Below, piece by piece: positions 1-8,328 of a stretch of 64,000 nucleotides of DNA. The translations under genes and the position numbers were made by a program. Position 1 is the stretch's first letter, and each line of letters begins with the position of its first letter. A model generated the notes under the pieces. That model did no database searches and was not told where the DNA came from. It saw nothing but the letters and a program-made list of their open reading frames with translations. The stretch is from Paenibacillus macquariensis (GTDB taxonomy: Bacteria; Bacillota; Bacilli; Paenibacillales; Paenibacillaceae), in assembly GCF_900156375.1 (NCBI RefSeq), contig NZ_FTNK01000015.1, positions 91,288-155,287 on the forward strand. Direction: 5' to 3'.

Positions 1-204
1 ATGCGCATCGCTCTTTCGAATAAGTAGCAGTGAACCACTTACGATTTGATACGATTGATTCTCGATAAAATAGTACAGCTCTCCCGAAATTAAGTAGAGG
101 ATTTCATAAGCATCATGATAATGTACAACCGGAATACTTGTGCTCGCTTTACTCTCTCTGCTGATATAGAAAGGGTCAGATTGATAGAAGTGGATCGCAA
201 GCAC
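1..204 (-). CDS. AraC-family regulator, N-terminal cupin part (truncated by window edge)
   Basis: Reverse-strand reading runs open from about 204 to the window edge and reads a cupin-type sensor segment (HYHDAYEILYLISGEL, then YYFIENQSYQIVSGSLLLI), typical of the N-terminal arabinose-binding-like domain of AraC/XylS regulators. The C-terminal double helix-turn-helix would lie outside the window. The start is uncertain: I chose the GTG at 202-204, next to a GGGGAG stretch, and an in-frame stop lies further upstream. The gene is divergent from the SLH surface protein that begins at 537, so it may regulate it, but that is inference from position only. Confidence 0.65.
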   Translation of the reverse strand, partial: MLAIHFYQSDPFYISRESKASTSIPVVHYHDAYEILYLISGELYYFIENQSYQIVSGSLLLIRKSDAH

Positions 205-480
205 CTCCCCGGAATCCTGGCTATCTGTTCCTATTCTTATTGTAACTGAAGGGAGTGGAAATGGTAGTCTCTATTACTAATTTAATCACTTAAATTTATA
301 GCACATGTTCACTCCCTACTTAAATAATAGCAATAAACGTAGAAAACAATGAATTTCCGAAAGGATAATTCGAGAATAGAGGTGAGTCCATGCGCTATAT
401 TTAGCAATGAGGGGATCTTAATAACAGGATCTTATCATCTCTGAGGAAGGGAGATATCACTTATCGACAAATAGATTCGG

Positions 481-511
481 GTAACGTTACTTTCTAAAAG
501 TTTAAGCGCTT
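481..511. promoter_or_regulatory. Two palindromes upstream of the SLH enzyme gene
   Basis: A perfect 10-bp palindrome GTAACGTTAC (481-490) and a second CG-centred palindrome AAGCGCTT (504-511) lie within 60 bases upstream of the start codon at 537. CG-centred palindromes are typical of LacI/CcpA-family operators, and a carbohydrate-responsive site would suit the GH8 domain downstream. Neither matches the full cre consensus. The rest of 205-480 shows nothing I can name. Confidence 0.3.
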
Positions 512-536
512 TAACTATTGTGAAAGGGGATACAAC

Positions 537-3500
537 ATGCGATTAAAGAATAAAATTAGAACATATTTGAACCGAGCAGCCCTCCTCTTTATGGTCTTCT
601 TGCTGATTCCGTGGTCATTACCGAGCGCTACATATGCCAGTGGAACGAACGCAGATCCAGCGGATTTCTCCACAGGGGTAACTGTGCTATCGGAATGGAA
701 GTTCGAGGATGAGGGTGAATATGGTATCCACCTTGCTACGGGAGGTCTATACCAATCGTCCTCTATCCTTCAGAACATAGGCGGTAGTTTCGAATACTAC
801 GATGAAGATGAACAAGATATCAGCTATCAAGGTTGGGATGAAGGCCAGGATAAGAAATATTGGTTGGCGACCGTTTCAACGGCCACCTACAAGGATATTA
901 CGTTATCCTCCGAACAGAATTCGTCTGGTTCAGGCCCAAACGATTTCAAAGTGCAGATCAGTACGGATCGTTCCACATGGACTGATGTGCTAAACGGCAC
1001 CATTCAGATGAATACCTCATCAAGCTACAAGTGCTCGAATAATACATGTAAACTCAACAAGCTTCCGCTTCCAGATGCAGACGATAAGGAATTATTATAT
1101 ATTCGTTGGCTCGTTAACTCGAATAAAGCAACCAACACTAAAGAACATCCAGACGGCATTGGCGGAGGCGGATCTAGCAGAATTCGGAACATTTCTGTGG
1201 AGGGCGTACCGATCCCGGGAAAAGTGCCCTTTCAGCCTACGATTGATCTAATGCATCTCCCTCGAGATGGCGCTAAGAAGGTATCCGTAAACACGCCTTT
1301 TGTTGTCAAATTCAATAAAGAGATATCTCTGGCAGCAGACACAGCCATTACTGTCGTCGATGCCCAGAATCAAAAAGTTCCAGGTCTACAATTTAATGTG
1401 AAAGATGATCTTCTATCGATCGAACATGACGCTTTGACATACGGCACAACTTACACGGTTACGATACCGAAAGTAGCCATTCAAGGTGTAGATCATAGTC
1501 CAATCGTTCGTGATATCACATGGAGCTTCACAGCACAGGATTCACCAAATATGCCGAAGCTCATTAATATGGCCTTTAATGGTGACCCAAAAACGAGCAT
1601 TGCATTAGCATGGTATACAGATATCATGACCGATACGAAAGTACAAGTTGCTGAATCCTCCCAGATACAAGGTGGGATATTCCCCCAAGGGGCAACAGAG
1701 TATATTGGCACTGCAGATGAAATTTCTACTTATATGACCCAGGATGACAGATCCTCCGGGGACAAAACAACGTTCTTCAGCCATAAAGTGATTGCTGATC
1801 ATTTAAAACCTGGAACGCAATACAAATTCCGTGTAGGTAATGGCACAGAGTGGAGTGCTATCGGATCTTTCATGACAGATACAGCTACTCCACAACCCTA
1901 TCGATTTATTGTTGGTTCCGATTCACAGGCTTCGAGCGAATCAGAGTTCGAGCCATGGGCGGACACATTCAAGAAAGCAAACAAATACATCGGTGATCCT
2001 AAATTCCTTATCAGTGCCGGTGATTTGGTCGATAACGGCGATCTCGAAGAGCAATGGCAGTGGATGCTAGGTCTGGCGCAGGAACCTTTATTAAACGTTC
2101 CATATGTTCCAGTACTTGGTGGACATGAAATCTCAGATTGGGACGGCGATGAGACAACACCGAACAATAACTTTTACAATCACTTCAACTTACCTCGCAA
2201 AGTTGTAGATGCTACGCACGACGGATCCGTGTATTCATTCGAGTACGGTGACGGACTATATATGGTCTTCAACTCACAATTTGACGGAAAAATCAGTGAG
2301 GATGGCAGCAAAGTTGATTGGGATGACGACAAGAAAGAACAATTTTGGAATCAAGTGACCTGGATGCAAAATACGGTTGCGAAGTCAGATAAGAAGTGGA
2401 AATTCGTCATGTTCCACAAATCGCCTTATGCAGCTGGTGATAATTCAGCTCAATGGGAAGATGAACGCGTTCAATTTTACAAAAAAAATCTGATTCCCGT
2501 ATTTGACGAGCTCGGAATCGATATGGTATTTGAGGCCCACGATCATATGTATATGAGGTCTTTCCAAATGTATGGCGACAAAGTTATCGATCCGTCGGAG
2601 TTGCAGAAAGACGATGATGGCAACGTCATCAATCCCAAAGGAACGGTTTACCTTATGTCGAATGCATTCGGAAATAAGTTTTATTATAAGAATAACCAGT
2701 ATCAAATTGGAGAAGACGGCGAACCAGAGGAAATTCTAGATGAGGATGGTAATCCAATTCCTTACGACGACTACTTCGCGGCAATCGACAAACAACCTGA
2801 GAAGAAAATGTTTACCGATGTGTCCCTCTCGGATCAGGTTCTAAAATTTGATGCTATGACGGCAGCCGTTGAAGATGAAGGTAAGTCAGGCTATGACGAA
2901 AATGGTCTGAAAGTATACGATCATTACGGCATTAAACGGACAGACACCAAACCAGATCCCGTGGTTGAGGCTAAGGTTGAACTACAAGGCAATAAAGCTA
3001 TTCTCACTTGGAAGACACCTTCATCTAGCAAGGAACCTGTAAGAGGTTTCCGAATTTATGAGAAGGATGATAAAGTCAGCAAACACTGGAGTGTCTATCA
3101 ACAGGTTAAAGCGAATACGACACAATACAGCTTAACCATCGAGAATTTGAATCCAGCAATTCAATACAATTTGATCATCAAGTCCGTAGGTACTAGAGAC
3201 AATTCCGACAAAGTAGAAGTCAGCACACTAGTAGATCCATCAGGGTCTGAACCTCCTACAGCTCCCACTCAGTTGAGTGGTAAGGCAATATCTCCTTTCC
3301 AAATTGACCTGACATGGACCGCGTCTTCCGGTAACAAGCCAAAGGGTTACCATGTATACCGCAATGGCGTTCTCGTTGGAAAGACCCCGCAAACCTCCTA
3401 TTCCGATATCGGATTAGATCCGAATACGGAATATCTGTACACGGTGAAGGCCGTGAACGAGAGCGGAGCAGAATCACTTGCTACAAGTGAGGTTCGTCTG

Positions 3501-5699
3501 AAGACGAAGCCTTCTTCCACAGGAGCAGCTACGCTTAGACCGTTCCCTCAGCATACGAGCTTAGTCTCTGGCTCGATTAAACCAAATCATCAGCCACAAG
3601 CACAAATCGATGCAACCGTGGCCCGTTTATTTGATGATTGGAAGAAGAAATATTTGAAAGCTAATCCGTATCTTAAGAAATCGGACCCTGCTCAATACTA
3701 TGTGTGGTATGCCGATGGCGATTGGTTCGAGAAGGAACATGACGATGAACTCGATGTCGATTATGATGCGATTACCGTTTCTGAAGCGCATGGCTACGGT
3801 ATGTTAATTACCGCTAATATGGCAGGGCATGATCCAGAAGCCAAGTCTTATTTTGATGGATTGTACCGTTACTTTAGAGTTCATCCGAGTAGCATCAACC
3901 CTGACCTGATGGCTTGGAAGCAGGGTGACACAGGCCAGGACATCGTTGATGTCGACGGTGTTGACTCCGCTACAGATGGAGATATGGACATTGCATACGC
4001 TTTACTGCTAGCGGATAGCCAGTGGGGAAGCGGTGGAGAAATCAATTATTTAGCAGAAGCTAAAAAAGTGATTAATGCCATTATGGAAAACGACGTCAAT
4101 CATACCGAGTGGACTTTAAAACTAGCCGATTGGGTAGATGACAGCGATCCCAAGTACGGAACCGCGACACGTCCATCCGACTTTATGCTTCAACACCTGA
4201 GAGATTTCCGTAATGTAACGGGAGATCGCAATTGGGACCTCGTGATCGACAAGACGTATTCGATCACTCAGGAACTCTACACAAACTTCAGTCCTAATGC
4301 CGGACTTCTTCCTGACTTTGTAGTGAAGAAGGATGGGAAATACGTTCCCGCAGAGCCAGAATTCCTTGAGTCGGTAACGGACGGCGATTATAGCTATAAT
4401 TCTTCTCGTACGCCTTGGCGCATCGGTACAGATTACCTTCTAACAGGAGATGCCCGGGCGAAGGGGCAATTGAACAAGCTCACCGATTGGATACGCAAGA
4501 AGACAAACGACGATCCAAGCCAAATCTTAGCCGGCTACAAGCTGGATGGCTCAGAACCATTAGAGGAGTATAGTGATAATTCATTCTCCACTCCAATGAT
4601 GGTTGCTGCAATGCTAGATGCAAAGAACCAAAATTGGCTTAACCGTTTGTGGGATCATAATGTGAAGCTTTCTACGGATGAAGACGTTTATTTCGGTAAC
4701 ACGCTTCGATTGTTAAGCGCGATGGTGGTGTCAGGTAACTGGTGGTCACCGACCATTGTAGACACTGAGGCGCCGATGGAACCGACCATAGAGAAGGCCG
4801 TAGCCATATCCAACACAGCCATAGAGCTTAAATGGACTCCTTCTTCTGATAATAAGGGGGTTGTAGGCTACAAGGTTTATCGTGATGACGCCCTAATCAC
4901 AACGACAGACAAAACAGAATTCAGGGACAGCGGATTAATGCCAAATACGAAATATCGTTATTTTGTCGTCGCTTATGATGCAGCAGGTAACCTGTCTAAG
5001 ATCAGTAATATCAGAGTTGTTACAACACAGGATTCAACTGGTGGTGGTTCGGGTACAGGCAACTCAAGCAACGGAAGCTCCGGATCTTCGGGTAATAGCA
5101 CGAACCCAGTCCCTGTTCCCGTGCCTGAGACTAAGCAACCGGATAAGACCCCTTCATTTAGCGATATAGGTGCACGCTTTGATTGGGCGAAGACCGCTAT
5201 TGAGTATCTTGCAGCCAAAGGGATTATCAAAGGAACTACGGATCACACTTTCGAGCCAGGGAAAAACATCACAAGAGCTGATTTCGTTCTACTCCTAGTG
5301 AGAGTGTTCGGTTTCGAAGGTGGTGCAACTACCAACTTTAAGGATGTTGCATCCAATTCTTATTATTATGACGCTTTGAGCATTGCTAAGAAGATTGGAC
5401 TCACCCTTGGAACTGGAGGAGATCGCTTCGAACCCCAAGCGTTTATCTCTAGACAAGAAATGATGGTACTGTTAACTAGAGCCTTAAAACTGGATAAACT
5501 GAAAATCGGCAGTGTATCTGATCTTAGTGGTTTTACCGATACAGCGAGGCTTGCAGACTATGCCAAGGAAAGTGCTGCACTATTGGTCAAGGAAGGAATC
5601 ATTCAAGGCGATAGTAACACCCTCCGTCCTGAACAGACACTGACAAGAGCCGAAGCAGCAGTACTTATCTATCGCGTCATTCTCAAATACTTGTCGTAG
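537..5699 (+). CDS. SLH-anchored surface protein: calcineurin-like phosphoesterase fused to GH8 glycosidase
   Basis: A 1720-residue secreted protein. Seen in order: signal peptide (1-35); an unrecognised beta-rich N-terminal region (45-225); a Big_5/SbsA-like Ig domain (235-333); a purple-acid-phosphatase-type FN3 domain (340-447); a metallophosphoesterase (455-730) with D462, GDLVD (495-499), GGHE (528-531), H627 and AHDHMYMR (667-674); two FN3 domains (805-895, 905-990); a GH8 domain (995-1405) with the SEAHGYGM general-acid motif (E1083) and ATDGDMDIAYALL (from 1145); a third FN3 (1410-1497); a Gly/Ser linker; and three SLH repeats (1540-1718) for cell-wall attachment. GH8 enzymes cut beta-1,4 glucans, xylans or chitosan; the substrate here is not evident. 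The usual GNHE metal motif reads GGHE, so phosphatase activity is uncertain. SD GAAAGGGG precedes the ATG. The gene stands alone and ends at a strong terminator. Confidence 0.9.
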   Translation: MRLKNKIRTYLNRAALLFMVFLLIPWSLPSATYASGTNADPADFSTGVTVLSEWKFEDEGEYGIHLATGGLYQSSSILQNIGGSFEYYDEDEQDISYQGWDEGQDKKYWLATVSTATYKDITLSSEQNSSGSGPNDFKVQISTDRSTWTDVLNGTIQMNTSSSYKCSNNTCKLNKLPLPDADDKELLYIRWLVNSNKATNTKEHPDGIGGGGSSRIRNISVEGVPIPGKVPFQPTIDLMHLPRDGAKKVSVNTPFVVKFNKEISLAADTAITVVDAQNQKVPGLQFNVKDDLLSIEHDALTYGTTYTVTIPKVAIQGVDHSPIVRDITWSFTAQDSPNMPKLINMAFNGDPKTSIALAWYTDIMTDTKVQVAESSQIQGGIFPQGATEYIGTADEISTYMTQDDRSSGDKTTFFSHKVIADHLKPGTQYKFRVGNGTEWSAIGSFMTDTATPQPYRFIVGSDSQASSESEFEPWADTFKKANKYIGDPKFLISAGDLVDNGDLEEQWQWMLGLAQEPLLNVPYVPVLGGHEISDWDGDETTPNNNFYNHFNLPRKVVDATHDGSVYSFEYGDGLYMVFNSQFDGKISEDGSKVDWDDDKKEQFWNQVTWMQNTVAKSDKKWKFVMFHKSPYAAGDNSAQWEDERVQFYKKNLIPVFDELGIDMVFEAHDHMYMRSFQMYGDKVIDPSELQKDDDGNVINPKGTVYLMSNAFGNKFYYKNNQYQIGEDGEPEEILDEDGNPIPYDDYFAAIDKQPEKKMFTDVSLSDQVLKFDAMTAAVEDEGKSGYDENGLKVYDHYGIKRTDTKPDPVVEAKVELQGNKAILTWKTPSSSKEPVRGFRIYEKDDKVSKHWSVYQQVKANTTQYSLTIENLNPAIQYNLIIKSVGTRDNSDKVEVSTLVDPSGSEPPTAPTQLSGKAISPFQIDLTWTASSGNKPKGYHVYRNGVLVGKTPQTSYSDIGLDPNTEYLYTVKAVNESGAESLATSEVRLKTKPSSTGAATLRPFPQHTSLVSGSIKPNHQPQAQIDATVARLFDDWKKKYLKANPYLKKSDPAQYYVWYADGDWFEKEHDDELDVDYDAITVSEAHGYGMLITANMAGHDPEAKSYFDGLYRYFRVHPSSINPDLMAWKQGDTGQDIVDVDGVDSATDGDMDIAYALLLADSQWGSGGEINYLAEAKKVINAIMENDVNHTEWTLKLADWVDDSDPKYGTATRPSDFMLQHLRDFRNVTGDRNWDLVIDKTYSITQELYTNFSPNAGLLPDFVVKKDGKYVPAEPEFLESVTDGDYSYNSSRTPWRIGTDYLLTGDARAKGQLNKLTDWIRKKTNDDPSQILAGYKLDGSEPLEEYSDNSFSTPMMVAAMLDAKNQNWLNRLWDHNVKLSTDEDVYFGNTLRLLSAMVVSGNWWSPTIVDTEAPMEPTIEKAVAISNTAIELKWTPSSDNKGVVGYKVYRDDALITTTDKTEFRDSGLMPNTKYRYFVVAYDAAGNLSKISNIRVVTTQDSTGGGSGTGNSSNGSSGSSGNSTNPVPVPVPETKQPDKTPSFSDIGARFDWAKTAIEYLAAKGIIKGTTDHTFEPGKNITRADFVLLLVRVFGFEGGATTNFKDVASNSYYYDALSIAKKIGLTLGTGGDRFEPQAFISRQEMMVLLTRALKLDKLKIGSVSDLSGFTDTARLADYAKESAALLVKEGIIQGDSNTLRPEQTLTRAEAAVLIYRVILKYLS

Positions 5700-5727
5700 G
5701 CATTCCCTCCTCAGGCATTTATATGTT

Positions 5728-5764
5728 AAAGAAATAACCCGGGCGAAGTCCGGGTTATTTCTTG
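5728..5764 (+). terminator. Rho-independent terminator after the SLH enzyme gene
   Basis: GC-rich hairpin with arms AAGAAATAACCCGG and CCGGGTTATTTCTT around a short loop, 30 bases after the stop codon. The arm composition would also let it work in the reverse direction. Confidence 0.85.
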
Positions 5765-5908
5765 TGAACAAATCGATTTCAATTATCTCTTACATCAGTC
5801 ATTTATTTTATCATATGGTTAATTTACCCTTATCACCTGATTTATCGCTTATAATGTTACTTAAATCGATGTACGCTTATTACGCAATCAGAAAGGAAGT
5901 GATTTCTA

Positions 5909-6088
5909 ATGGATAGCATGTCCCACGCCATTGAGTGGTTCACAATATTCCCTATTTTTCTGTTAATCATTTATGTAGGGCTTATTGTAATCGGAATTTA
6001 TTGTTCAATTTTATTTATCAAGCTAGCTCGTCGGGGAATTAAAGCGCTTGAGATCTATATTGATGAGAAGACACATAGGAACTTATAA
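5909..6088 (+). CDS. Small single-span membrane protein (59 aa)
   Basis: Starts at ATG 5909 behind a good SD (GAAAGGAAGTG). The product begins MDSMSHAIEW, has one hydrophobic span at roughly residues 11-37 and a basic segment (KLARRGIK) followed by a charged C-terminus, so the tail is probably cytoplasmic. I do not recognise the family. It is the first of four short genes on this strand with no obvious partner, and it lies after the SLH gene terminator, so it has its own transcript. Confidence 0.65.
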   Translation: MDSMSHAIEWFTIFPIFLLIIYVGLIVIGIYCSILFIKLARRGIKALEIYIDEKTHRNL

Positions 6089-6234
6089 CTAACGGTGGAC
6101 AATTACTTATAGTTGGAAAAGGAATTTAATCCAGAATTATTAGAATAAACTCCATACACCAAGTATGGTAGTCATTGTAAAATAGTTAAGAAATCTAATA
6201 TGCCTGAGTCACAGGCCACATTCAAGGTGCGTAC

Positions 6235-6405
6235 ATGAAAAAAATTATCGTATTATCCATTGCTTTGACCGTATTACTAGGAATCTCCTCTTCTGCTTAT
6301 GCACATTCAGGAAGAACCGATAAGAATGGCGGGCATAATTGCTCCGCAAAATCTAAACAAAAAGGACTTTGCACAGGTTATCACTATCACAATAAGAAAA
6401 AATAA
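6235..6405 (+). CDS. Small secreted YHYH-type His-rich protein (56 aa)
   Basis: ATG at 6235 follows CAAGGTGCGTAC, a weak SD. The product has a clear signal peptide (MKKIIVLSIALTVLLG, cleavage near AYA-HS, residues 21-23). The roughly 33-residue mature part begins HSGRTDKNGGHNCSAKS and holds the paired aromatic/His motif GYHYHNKKK and two cysteines. The HSGRTDxxGxH...YHYH pattern is the hallmark of the short YHYH-domain exported proteins of Firmicutes, sometimes found fused to nucleases. A metal-binding role is plausible but not shown. Followed by a weak hairpin terminator. Confidence 0.7.
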   Translation: MKKIIVLSIALTVLLGISSSAYAHSGRTDKNGGHNCSAKSKQKGLCTGYHYHNKKK

Positions 6406-6412
6406 ACCATTA

Positions 6413-6450
6413 AACCCAGCTTAAGATACTTCAAGGCTGGGTTATTAATA
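6413..6450 (+). terminator. Probable terminator after the YHYH protein gene
   Basis: Arms AACCCAGCTT and AAGGCTGGGTT flank a 10-base loop and are followed by a T/A-rich stretch. The U-run is poor. Confidence 0.5.
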
Positions 6451-6589
6451 TTTATGATTCGAAACATAAACAGAGAAATATTAGACACCTTAGTAAGAAT
6501 AGAGAACAAGCTAGATTTGAAGAACAAGAAAGATGATTAATGATGACACACTTGTCTGATACTCACTAAATTAAAGCGAGGCGATTTAA

Positions 6590-6847
6590 ATGACGATCTC
6601 ACATAGAGAAAAGCTAATCCGTAAAGGAAAGACTTCCTTCATTATCAGAAGAGGGATCATCGATTGGGGATTAACCACTGCAGTATTGTATACGTTATTT
6701 GCATCTGTTTTGGATAACGGGTTTAATGCTCAAGCATTTATTAGAGAAGTTGCAATCTCATTCGTAATATTTCCTATATCCGGTGTACTTTTCGGATTGA
6801 TCATGTGGTCATTATTGAATAGACCCGAGCATACTTTAAGAAAATAA
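6590..6847 (+). CDS. Small two-span membrane protein, function unknown
   Basis: An 85-residue protein with a basic cytoplasmic N-terminus (HREKLIRKGKTSFIIRRG) and two hydrophobic segments at about residues 24-42 and 52-75, ending in a short charged tail. The N-terminal pattern resembles small uncharacterised Bacillales membrane proteins, but I cannot name a family. SD AAAGCGAGG is 9 bases before the ATG. The next membrane protein follows 34 bases after the stop, so the two may be co-transcribed. Confidence 0.7.
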   Translation: MTISHREKLIRKGKTSFIIRRGIIDWGLTTAVLYTLFASVLDNGFNAQAFIREVAISFVIFPISGVLFGLIMWSLLNRPEHTLRK

Positions 6848-6881
6848 TCGGTGCGAGACTATTTTCAGGAGGTAGGTAATT

Positions 6882-7202
6882 ATGATGATCGTGGTTTGGA
6901 GCGTTAGTTATATTTACGCACTATTTCACCTTGTATTGGGCTTGGTTCAGCTGAAAGGCAAGAACATTCCCACGACAAATTCTATTTTCATTATTACAGG
7001 TAGTATTAGCGTGCTGCTAACATCGCTATTTCTTGGGCATACATTTACATGGATTACGCTCGTTACTGTCGGGTTTTTCCTCATCCAAATAGGTGCCGTT
7101 AGGAACGAATTTCTTTTACAAGGAAGAATCACCTTAAGTCATCAAATGGTACGATTCGCGCTGTTTTTAATTATTCTCAGCATCTATAGCCTATTCAACT
7201 AA
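6882..7202 (+). CDS. Small integral membrane protein (106 aa), function unknown
   Basis: Mostly hydrophobic; about four membrane segments at residues 3-22, 30-50, 54-75 and 84-104, with short polar loops. The SD is strong (CAGGAGGTAGG); because the start reads ATGATG, the second ATG (6885) is an equally possible start. The 3' end overlaps the convergent RidA-family gene by 8 bases, with no terminator hairpin visible between them. I do not recognise the family. Together with the preceding 85-residue protein it may form a two-gene membrane unit. Confidence 0.7.
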   Translation: MMIVVWSVSYIYALFHLVLGLVQLKGKNIPTTNSIFIITGSISVLLTSLFLGHTFTWITLVTVGFFLIQIGAVRNEFLLQGRITLSHQMVRFALFLIILSIYSLFN

Positions 7203-7674
7203 TTCTGGTTCCCAATCCCACTTCGTTAATCTCAAATATAGAATCCACCACAAGTGGAAGATTCCCTCGTAATGACACAGCGCCCATGACTGAACGAGCA
7301 TGAATTCCCTTTTCACCAAATACCTCCTGCATCAGATCAGAGAAACCATTCAGAACGAGATGATGCTCCTCAAATTCGGAAGACGCATTTATCAGCCCTT
7401 GAACTTTAATGACCCGATTCACCCGATCTAAGCTGCCTAACGCCTGTTTGAGAACTGCGAGCACTTCTATTCCCGCCTGTCTTGCGAACTCATACCCCTC
7501 TTTCGTTGAATAATCACTACCCAATTTCCCTTTAGGATGACCCGACGGACCTTTGCCCGATATATAGATCAATCCATTCACGATGCTATAGTTCATATAA
7601 TTAGCTGAGGGTTCGCTCCCTTCCGGAAGTACAATCCCTAACGCTTCTAATCTTGCCTCAACGAGTCTTGTCAA
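7195..7674 (-). CDS. RidA/YjgF-family protein
   Basis: A 159-residue member of the Rid (YjgF/YER057c/UK114) family, of the slightly longer subgroup with an N-terminal TRLVEARLEALGI helix. Rid proteins hydrolyse reactive enamine/imine intermediates released by PLP-dependent dehydratases; the conserved substrate Arg region is seen as HARSVMGAVSLRGN near residues 128-141, and GLIYISGKGP is the family's N-terminal strand. It lies 18 bases after the DinB-like gene on the same strand and is probably co-transcribed with it, divergently from a PLP-binding MocR regulator. The link between a PLP-sensing regulator and a PLP-by-product detoxifier is inference. Whether it is a true deaminase needs assay. 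Confidence 0.85.
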   Translation of the reverse strand: MTRLVEARLEALGIVLPEGSEPSANYMNYSIVNGLIYISGKGPSGHPKGKLGSDYSTKEGYEFARQAGIEVLAVLKQALGSLDRVNRVIKVQGLINASSEFEEHHLVLNGFSDLMQEVFGEKGIHARSVMGAVSLRGNLPLVVDSIFEINEVGLGTRIS

Positions 7675-7692
7675 CAGTCTCCACTCCTATTC

Positions 7693-8211
7693 TTAAAGCG
7701 TCGCACTACTCTTTAATAGCAACTTGGTGATTAACACGATCTGACCCGTATGATATCCCATATGTTCTGCTATATATACTAAATGGCTTTGAATGGATCT
7801 AACTACATATCGCTCCGATTCTTCAGCATCTATCCCCTTCATCCGCTTCCAATCCTCACCATTGAAATAAATCTTCACCTGTCTTTGTAAATCTTCATCC
7901 GTAATGCCATTCAGCACCTGAATAGACTCTCTACGAACTGTCTGAAGTTGATCAAGTAATTGCTCTTTCGTATATCCACCAACCCGATCGAACTCTTGCG
8001 ATCTTTCTCTTATAAACGGTTTATTACCCAACCCACTAACAAAGTGCTGATACTCACTCCCAGCTAAATGAATACATAGATTCGCAACACTATTCATGTT
8101 CGGGGCTAATCTCAACCAGACCTCTTCTTCCGATAAACGCTGCACACCATTAACGACTTTCTCAAGTTGCGCATTCATCTGCTCAATCACAATATGAACA
8201 ATTTGAGACAT
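7693..8211 (-). CDS. DinB-like / DUF1572 superfamily protein
   Basis: A 172-residue helical-bundle protein. The pattern MNAQLEKVVNGVQRLSEEE, then NSVANLCIHLAGSEYQHF and a C-terminal AEHMGYHTGQIV, with histidines at the positions that form the metal site, is that of the DinB/YfiT-like putative metalloenzyme superfamily. Some members are bacillithiol S-transferases and many are uncharacterised. It heads a two-gene minus-strand unit with the RidA-family gene. SD on the minus strand (AAGGAGTCC) precedes the ATG at 8211. Substrate unknown. Confidence 0.75.
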   Translation of the reverse strand: MSQIVHIVIEQMNAQLEKVVNGVQRLSEEEVWLRLAPNMNSVANLCIHLAGSEYQHFVSGLGNKPFIRERSQEFDRVGGYTKEQLLDQLQTVRRESIQVLNGITDEDLQRQVKIYFNGEDWKRMKGIDAEESERYVVRSIQSHLVYIAEHMGYHTGQIVLITKLLLKSSATL

Positions 8212-8271
8212 AGGACTCCTTCTTTCTATTGCGTTCTTGATGTACTTCTAATGCCTAGTCTATAATGGATT

Positions 8272-8315
8272 TGACCTCCTAAAAAGTAACAGTTATTCAA
8301 ATATAATAGAGGTCA
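8272..8315. promoter_or_regulatory. Inverted repeat in the MocR/DinB divergent promoter region
   Basis: TGACCTC (8272-8278) and GAGGTCA (8309-8315) form a perfect 7-bp inverted repeat with a 30-base AT-rich centre between the two divergent genes. MocR regulators typically bind repeated half-sites in the region shared with their target, so this is a reasonable candidate operator. No footprint-level evidence. Confidence 0.35.
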
Positions 8316-8328
8316 GATTGAGGTTATC

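Noticed and set aside
6454..6540. 28-codon ORF (MIRNINREILDTLVRIENKL...) downstream of the YHYH gene
   Set aside because: No Shine-Dalgarno, and it begins inside the terminator tail. The helical composition alone is not enough.
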